Of a stretch of 64,000 nucleotides of DNA, positions 60,501-64,000 are shown piece after piece. The DNA comes from Distichodus sexfasciatus. Lineage: Eukaryota > Chordata > Actinopteri > Characiformes > Distichodontidae. The DNA is taken from assembly GCA_032718565.1 (NCBI GenBank), contig JAVGVS010000656.1:95687-159686 (forward strand). The letters run 5' to 3'. The notes under the pieces are model-generated. The model was given only the letters and a program-made list of their open reading frames with translations, made no database searches and was not told the DNA's origin. A program made the position numbers and the translations under genes. Numbering within the stretch: the first letter of the stretch is position 1; the number at the start of each line of letters is the position of its first letter.

Positions 60501-63300
60501 GCGGCGTGGGGCTGAGTGTTTGGCTCTGGGAGGCAGTAAGCAGAACTAATAGCAGAGGCTTATGGTAACCCAACACGGCTCACTCTGTCAGCATGCAGAG
60601 GACTTCTTTATTCTTTGCTGTCTCTCTCCTTTCTGTCGCAGCGCTTGGGGTTTGGGTGATGCTTTGATCTGTCTTGATGTGTAATTATGTCGCTTTTGAG
60701 GGGGCGAGGATATGAGGAAAAAAAACGTTGAAGGCATTTTGAAGCTGAGAGTCTTAAACGTGTGACAGCGCCAATGGACGACTGTAAGGGCCTGGCGTTG
60801 GGGAAGTCCTCCCGCAGTGGGCCGAGGGAGATGTGGTTTCCATTAGACCACCGTCTGGTATAAAACATGGCATGAAGCGCCAATGTATAGCCGATGGCGG
60901 GGGGGCTCCCCACATGACCTAGTATCTCAGTGGAATTTAATAGGGTTACCTCAGGGGAACTGCCACTCTCTCACATACTTAGTTAATAACTTTTTCTGAC
61001 TCAGTGCTCCATATTTTCTTGATTGGTCATGCGCAATATACGAAACTGAGAACTACATCTCTCATCACTTTGTCACATCTTGAGGACATAAAAGTCACAG
61101 GCCTCACCTTTAATCTTCTTATACTTCTTGTACCAGCGGCCAAACTCTTGGCACTTGGCAGTGGAGACATTAGCATAGTACGAGCTGTTAACAATTGAGG
61201 AAATCATACTCTGAAACAGAATAAAGAGAGGAAAATGATCACAAAAGGTACAAAGCAAAAACAGCAAAATAAGTGTATTACTGCCCGAAGCCACTCAGGC
61301 ATGGCTGAGTGTTGCAACATGGCCACCAGTCCCAATGTCACAGACCCCAGGCAAGGAGAGAAAGCCTCACATATGCTAGCAATTGATATGAGGATCAACA
61401 CCCACACAGAGTGCTCCATTTACACACAGCATGCACAGATACATAAATCTCACTGATTGCACTTTTGCATGGAAGTGAACATGTAGTGCGAGGCTCACAC
61501 ATGTGCCTACGCACACACATAAGCATAACTTATGTGCAGCAATTAAGGCAATATTTGTGGCATAAGAAATGACACAAGCACAAAGAAATACGAGTTGCAT
61601 TTATGTGCAATAAGTTTGATCATGTCTATGTTACAAATTCAATACAGATTGATGAGAGTTGGAGTAAAGGACTTTTGGGTCAGTAAGAGGATGTAAAGAA
61701 AGACTAAAATCTATTTCTATATCTCTATCTTTTTCTACATTATAGTTATAGGTCCCAGCTTTTTTCCTACTGATATTCCTGTTGGAGTAATAACTTAACT
61801 GTACTAACTTAACTTCAAACTAGGTAATTTCAGAAAATACCTGCTTACTATTAAATCTACCAAGGCATATTTAGTGTACAAATTCTACTCCTTTTCAATA
61901 CTGTCGGGATTCTTAAAAGTTCTTTAATACTAATAAAAAGTCAAGTTAATTTAGAGGTAAAAAGAGGTTGTTTGAATGTTTCATTCTGTGGCTAGAGTAA
62001 AGAACAAAAGAAGTAAAATTGATTCATCCGATGTCTGCAAATTGATTACATTAAGGATATACAGATTTACATGTGATCCTCTTGTTTATTGTGTCCTGTT
62101 CTGGGCCATGAAAAGTTCTGGGACAATTTCATGCCATTGGGTTGTGACTCTACCTGGGACAGGGGGCACTCTTTAGCCAACGTGCTCTGGTTCATCTCCT
62201 TCAGCAACTCTTTGAGAGCGTTGCGCACTGTAGCGTGGTTCCACTGCTCGGATGGTAGGTCCTCCAGCTTGGCAAAGCTGCAACCATGGGAAATATCACT
62301 TCCTGTTCGTGCATACATTACAGCCCTCCACACTCTGATCAACACTACGCAGGGCACAGCTGGCACAGGGCCAGAGAAACTGTGGCCCTCACCATGGAGA
62401 TACAGGGAAACAAACCATGATGGTGCTCAGCAACACAATAACACACGCCCGTCCCGTCATGTGGTGTGTGTGTTTTTATCTGTGGAGCGTGCAGTAGTAA
62501 ACGGCAATCAGAGGCCATGAAGGGCGTCTTTAGGTAAAACAGGTAAAAGTCCCTCAGAGAGAAATTATAATAAAAGATAGAGCCAACTGTTAATTACTGT
62601 TAAAAAAAATAAGGCAGCTTGGTAGTACTTCTGAGATTTAGATGGTGAACGTATCAAAAATCCAGCTTGACTTAATATCTTAACAGACCATTTTTGTGAA
62701 AATATATTTCATTTTAAGTAATCTATGGCTTGAGTCCTGAAAATTATTGTAGATATATTACAGCAAAGAGCATGAACGTATTTTATTACCTTATATCTTG
62801 CATATTACTGTATATATTAGTGTATTTATATTCATAAATACAGTAAATCCAAATGGTCTAAAATCATTTCTTTCAGACAATCTCTTTGTATTTTTTAGTA
62901 ATTTCAATTTCTGCAAAATCACAAAGAGAAGTGTGAACTCTCCCACCCCTTTGTGTTAGGTCATGAAAATAAGATTGTGGCTTAGTGAGGACGTTCACGT
63001 AAATAAAATGGTTTTATACCAAATTCAACATTTTTGAAAAGACCTATTTTGGATATTGTGGTTAAGGCTATAGTTGTAGTTGTAATAATAATCATATCTA
63101 GCTATACTTTGAGTGGAAACAAAGACAGAAAGAAGTGATGTGATGTGTGTGAATGTGTGTTGCACTGTCTGACCTCTGGAGCTGGATACGGAGTGTGACC
63201 ATGTGGTAGACGTCTAACAGCATGTCGGCCACTGTGGCCTCTGGAGCATCTGTCAAACAGTGGATGGGCAATGGGTTCCAACGGCCCACCTTAATGATGC
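47984..63300 (-). CDS. satb2: satb2, special AT-rich sequence-binding protein 2 (5' end outside window)
   Basis: SATB2 is a nuclear protein that binds AT-rich matrix attachment regions and recruits chromatin regulators during brain, jaw and bone development. Coding segments as complement: 63174-63300, 62154-62277, 61108-61210, 59552-60135, 58662-58874, 56056-56208, 53876-54070, 47984-48601. They total 2117 bases and join in phase to about 704 residues: end of the ULD domain, CUTL, a Gln/Pro-rich linker, CUT1, CUT2, homeodomain and an acidic/Ser-rich tail. Residues match SATB2 rather than SATB1, for example SLEALGILQSF and the DLPKHTI segment of the homeodomain. The encoded part is longer than I expect for mammalian SATB2 (733 residues in full), because the linker before CUT1, the segment before the homeodomain and the C-terminal tail are all expanded. 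Two further in-frame exon candidates (60241-60291 and 57128-57211) are listed separately. The start codon and first exons are not in the window. Confidence 0.95.
49570..49690. repeat. CT-rich block with 42-bp higher-order period
   Basis: A (CT)n microsatellite in which the segment around tctattactccctctc recurs at 49621 and 49663, giving a 42-bp period. Confidence 0.7.
53548..53585. repeat. (TG)n microsatellite
   Basis: TG dinucleotide run with one interruption (tct), in the last coding intron. Confidence 0.9.
53670..53717. repeat. two-copy 24-bp tandem duplication
   Basis: Two adjacent 24-base units beginning gggcctaactgttt and gggccaaacagttt share most positions, followed by a partial third (ggactaaatc). 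It lies 160 bases past the donor of the second CUT2 exon. Confidence 0.6.
53876..54070 (-). CDS. satb2: satb2 exon: second half of CUT2
   Basis: This 195-base exon (phase 0 to 0) follows an acceptor ending ctctcttgcag and ends CAG before gtgagt. It encodes GWLCELLRWKESPSPENRT, LWENLCTIRRFLSLPQPERD, MMYEEESRHHHSERLHTV and LHLPSDPQ. CUT2 ends around MMYEEES; the HHHSER segment follows, as in SATB2 of mammals. Confidence 0.95.
54071..56055 (-). other. satb2 intron inside CUT2
   Basis: The intron splits CUT2 at ..NKSQ / GWLCE.. in phase 0. It holds AG and CT microsatellites (54197-54230, 54384-54441, 54541-54568). A unique balanced stretch at 54680-54830 (with aatcaattatctc) and another at 55500-55800 could be conserved intronic elements. 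Confidence 0.55.
54197..54230. repeat. (AG)n microsatellite
   Basis: About 17 uninterrupted AG units in the intron within CUT2. Confidence 0.95.
56056..56208 (-). CDS. satb2: satb2 exon: linker and first half of CUT2
   Basis: This 153-base exon (phase 0 to 0) follows an acceptor ending actcttgtag and ends CAG before gtgaga. It encodes PKPTGPTPDLPLKLESL, then VNITSSIYEEIQQEMKRAK, VSQALFAKVAANKSQ. From NIT onward it is the first half of CUT2, nearly identical to mammals, while the preceding linker is diverged. Confidence 0.95.
56209..57127 (-). other. satb2 intron between the 28-codon cassette and CUT2
   Basis: AT-rich, with a short TAA-type trinucleotide run at 56543-56560. No repeat family or further exon is evident. 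Confidence 0.65.
57128..57211 (-). CDS. satb2: candidate satb2 cassette exon, 28 codons, between CUT1 and CUT2
   Basis: An 84-base open block has a very strong acceptor (pyrimidine tract ttcctcttccctgtgcag, with a branch-like tctaatc upstream) and a gtgaga donor. It is phase 0 at both ends, as are its neighbours, so it adds 28 residues between NRLSQ and PKPTG. The peptide begins KVWERSTDEQLNPDAW and ends ASIWKNKTKINS, with three tryptophans and no low-complexity bias, which argues for selection on the protein. The mammalian SATB2 protein I know lacks it. I recall that a longer SATB1 isoform carries an insert of about 30 residues in this general region, but cannot confirm sequence similarity. 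It could be constitutive in fish. Confidence 0.65.
57212..58661 (-). other. satb2 intron between CUT1 exon and the 28-codon cassette
   Basis: Apart from the LINE remnant at 58010-58640 and a poly(A) run at about 57809-57827, this is AT-rich sequence with no recognised element. Confidence 0.65.
58010..58640 (+). mobile_element. degraded 3' end of a CR1/L2/Rex-type LINE
   Basis: Reading on the plus strand from about 58151, a reverse-transcriptase C-terminal tail is visible: LDTPFQSLRSGRRLGSIKMK, then RHKVIVLPTVAGLVNEV. This resembles the common LRSGRRL..(S)..N.FFP..V.L.N end of fish CR1/L2/Rex LINEs. An AT-rich 3' UTR follows and ends in an imperfect TTCTGATTCTGA-type tail at 58611-58640, typical of these elements. 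It lies in a satb2 intron, opposite to the gene, and is frame-broken upstream. Exact clade is uncertain. Confidence 0.6.
58662..58874 (-). CDS. satb2: satb2 exon: second half of CUT1 and inter-CUT linker
   Basis: This 213-base exon (phase 0 to 0) follows an acceptor ending gcaaactccag and ends CAG before gtaccc. It encodes GLLSEILRKEEDPRTAS, QSLLVNLKAMQNFLSLPEV, ERDRIYQEERERSMNPP and a short Pro/Ser/Gly linker ending NRLSQ. The first 46 or so residues complete CUT1, a helical DNA-binding domain. The linker after RERSMNP diverges from mammals, where this segment is Ser-rich. Confidence 0.95.
58875..59551 (-). other. satb2 intron inside CUT1
   Basis: The intron interrupts CUT1 at ..NRTQ / GLLSE.., phase 0. 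It contains a short open block at 59000-59038 with passable splice signals (see findings). No repeats seen. Confidence 0.7.
59552..60135 (-). CDS. satb2: satb2 exon: Gln/Pro-rich linker and start of CUT1
   Basis: The acceptor ends gttttcttgcag and the donor is CAG then gtacgg; length is 584 bases (phase 1 in, phase 0 out). It starts VERDSLVDFCVLGQRP, followed by a Gly/Ser/Gln/Pro-rich stretch including a run of five prolines. A block strongly conserved in SATB2 follows: GLLSPQLSPQLVRQQ, AMAHLINQQLAVSRLLAHQHPQ, then NQQFLNHPPIP. The last 34 residues are the first half of CUT1 (SSDIYQQVREELKRASVSQ, AVFARVAFNRTQ). The low-complexity part is longer than in mammals as I recall them. The second mammalian SUMO site appears lost here (PRPGKPGG). 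Confidence 0.95.
60241..60291 (-). CDS. satb2: candidate satb2 cassette exon, 17 codons, after CUTL
   Basis: A 51-base block has an excellent acceptor (pyrimidine-rich tract ending ggcttgtag) and a good donor (AAAG then gtgggt). It begins and ends in phase 1, matching the 61108-61210 and 59552-60135 exons, so including it inserts 17 residues, GDYFEKMWPPRENSDIK, without a stop. It does not occur in the mammalian SATB2 protein as I recall it. The adjoining constitutive exon boundary keeps the split Val codon either way. The reading frame stays open further upstream in the same frame, so alternative boundaries are possible. Expression is not shown by sequence alone. Confidence 0.5.
60292..61107 (-). 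other. satb2 intron with candidate conserved intronic element (60420-60960)
   Basis: The central 540 bases are non-repetitive, balanced in composition and contain a TAATTA-like core (gtgtaattatgtcg near 60678-60691) and a long stretch without microsatellites. Such stretches inside developmental-gene introns are often conserved enhancers or splicing elements. Proximity to the 51-base cassette candidate makes a splicing role possible. Conservation cannot be tested here. Confidence 0.3.
61108..61210 (-). CDS. satb2: satb2 exon: second half of CUTL domain
   Basis: The acceptor ends ttctgtttcag and the donor is gtgagg. The exon encodes SMISSIVNSSYYANV, STAKCQEFGRWYKKYKKIK plus one base (G) of a split codon, 103 bases in all. 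SSIVNS..YYANVS..KCQEFGRWYKKYKKIK is a SATB2 hallmark. The exon ends in IK. When joined to the 59552-60135 exon the junction reads I-K-V-E, a SUMO acceptor consensus equivalent to mammalian SATB2 Lys233. Confidence 0.95.
61211..62153 (-). other. satb2 intron inside CUTL
   Basis: The intron splits the CUTL domain in phase 0. It is moderately AT-rich and I see no transposable element. A GC-richer patch at 61280-61380 has no clear coding or splice pattern. Confidence 0.7.
62154..62277 (-). CDS. satb2: satb2 exon: first half of CUT-like (CUTL) domain
   Basis: The exon follows an acceptor ending atggttgcag and ends with CAG before a gtagag donor. It completes the split Ser and encodes FAKLEDLPSEQWNHATVR, then NALKELLKEMNQSTL and AKECPLSQ. 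This is nearly identical to the mammalian CUTL region, which supports matrix-attachment DNA binding. Length is 124 bases (phase 2 in, phase 0 out). Confidence 0.95.
62278..63173 (-). other. satb2 intron
   Basis: The intron between the ULD-end exon and the CUTL exon. It is AT-rich, particularly 62560-63110, with a short TG run near 62463. No repeat family or extra exon seen. Confidence 0.7.
63174..63300 (-). CDS. satb2: satb2 exon: C-terminal part of the ULD oligomerisation domain
   Basis: This is the first satb2 coding exon in the window. It follows an acceptor ending tttcccacag and ends at a gtcaga donor. It begins with two bases completing a Gly codon and reads IIKVGRWNPLP, then DAPEATVADML, VYHMVTLRIQLQ, ending in AG of a split Ser codon. 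This matches the end of the ubiquitin-like (ULD) domain that mediates SATB tetramerisation. Length is 127 bases (phase 1 in, phase 2 out). The neighbouring upstream exons with the rest of the ULD lie beyond position 64000. Confidence 0.93.
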
Positions 63301-64000
63301 CTGTGGGAAAGTAAGAGAGAATGAGGGTGAATTAGAGTGAATGACAGCAAACAGGAGAGAAAAAAGTACTGTACTCTTAATGTCTATAGCAGAGACAAAC
63401 AGACCCGAAATCCAGCCCCACTTCCACTGTCAGTAAGGTCTCAAATGAAATCATCTCTCACAACTCCACCAAAACGCCCGGCCGAAAATTGACTAGCGTC
63501 TATAACCTCAGCAGCACTAGATTGATCTTAGTTAAAAAAAACCTCTCAAGCACAGATGATGAATCATTAGTCGGATCAATGGAAAATTGGATAATGAAAT
63601 AAGTATTGTAAAATGAATGTGATGTTTTCCACACTCAATGATTCAGGAATTACACACATACATAAATATGCAAGATAAAGTGAAATACAAACTTGGTTGA
63701 ATCCTAAAAATTAGCTATTGTTACTGCAAGAACCAAACACAAGTATGGTAAAAAATAACCTGTCTCATGATGGTTTAAAACCAACTCATGCTCCTCATTA
63801 GTGTGTGAACAAGGTGAACGACATGTTCCCTGTTAGAGGGTGCCCAACTCTGTGAATTCAGCTTCTCAATTTTAGGAAGACTGACATTAAAGGATCAAGA
63901 AGTGATGGTGCTTTAGACACTTGGTAGCCTTTCAGACCTCTTGGTTAAAACCCAAAAATCCAGAAGGCAAGGCCCATTTTCTGTTTATATATATATATAT
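63301..64000 (-). other. satb2 intron (partial)
   Basis: Intron sequence upstream of the first exon in the window. It is AT-rich, with a short (AT)n run at the right edge, and has no visible repeat family or exon. Confidence 0.7.

Noticed and set aside
62089..62520. 143-codon open frame, plus strand
   Set aside because: Antisense shadow of the satb2 CUTL exon at 62154-62277.

Overview
This window is vertebrate, almost certainly teleost fish, nuclear DNA. It holds one recognisable protein-coding gene, satb2, on the minus strand. The assignment rests on the coding exons: a SATB-type CUTL region, two CUT domains and an atypical homeodomain whose residues match SATB2 rather than SATB1. Teleost origin is inferred from small introns, very dense CA/TG and CT/AG microsatellites, and several interspersed repeats typical of fish genomes. 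I cannot name the species; some repeat types hint at Ostariophysi.

Layout. Positions 63301-64000 are intron; the 5' exons of satb2 (N-terminus and start of the ubiquitin-like ULD domain) lie beyond the right edge. Positions 47984-63300 carry eight constitutive-looking coding exons, the last with homeodomain, C-terminus and stop. Every junction has GT/AG signals and compatible phase, and together they encode about 704 residues. Two further exon-like blocks, 60241-60291 (17 codons) and 57128-57211 (28 codons), have strong splice signals, keep the frame exactly, and are absent from the mammalian SATB2 protein as I recall it. They are the best candidates here for something undescribed. The 3' UTR probably runs to a poly(A) signal at 46899-46904.

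Positions 1 to about 46900 are the gene-free flank downstream of satb2. I find no convincing coding exon, tRNA or rRNA there. It contains microsatellites, degraded transposable elements (clusters at 6.9-8.3 kb and 34.5-35.1 kb, a Tc1-like remnant at 26.4 kb, a MITE at 43.1 kb), a striking 78-base near-perfect palindrome at 6780, and many non-repetitive stretches with homeodomain-type TAATTA/TTAATT cores that look like conserved non-coding elements. SATB2 in mammals sits beside a large regulatory gene desert, so this flank plausibly holds long-range enhancers. That is inference and needs cross-species alignment.

SATB2 is a nuclear matrix-attachment-region binding protein that organises chromatin and controls cortical neuron identity, palate and jaw development and osteoblast differentiation.
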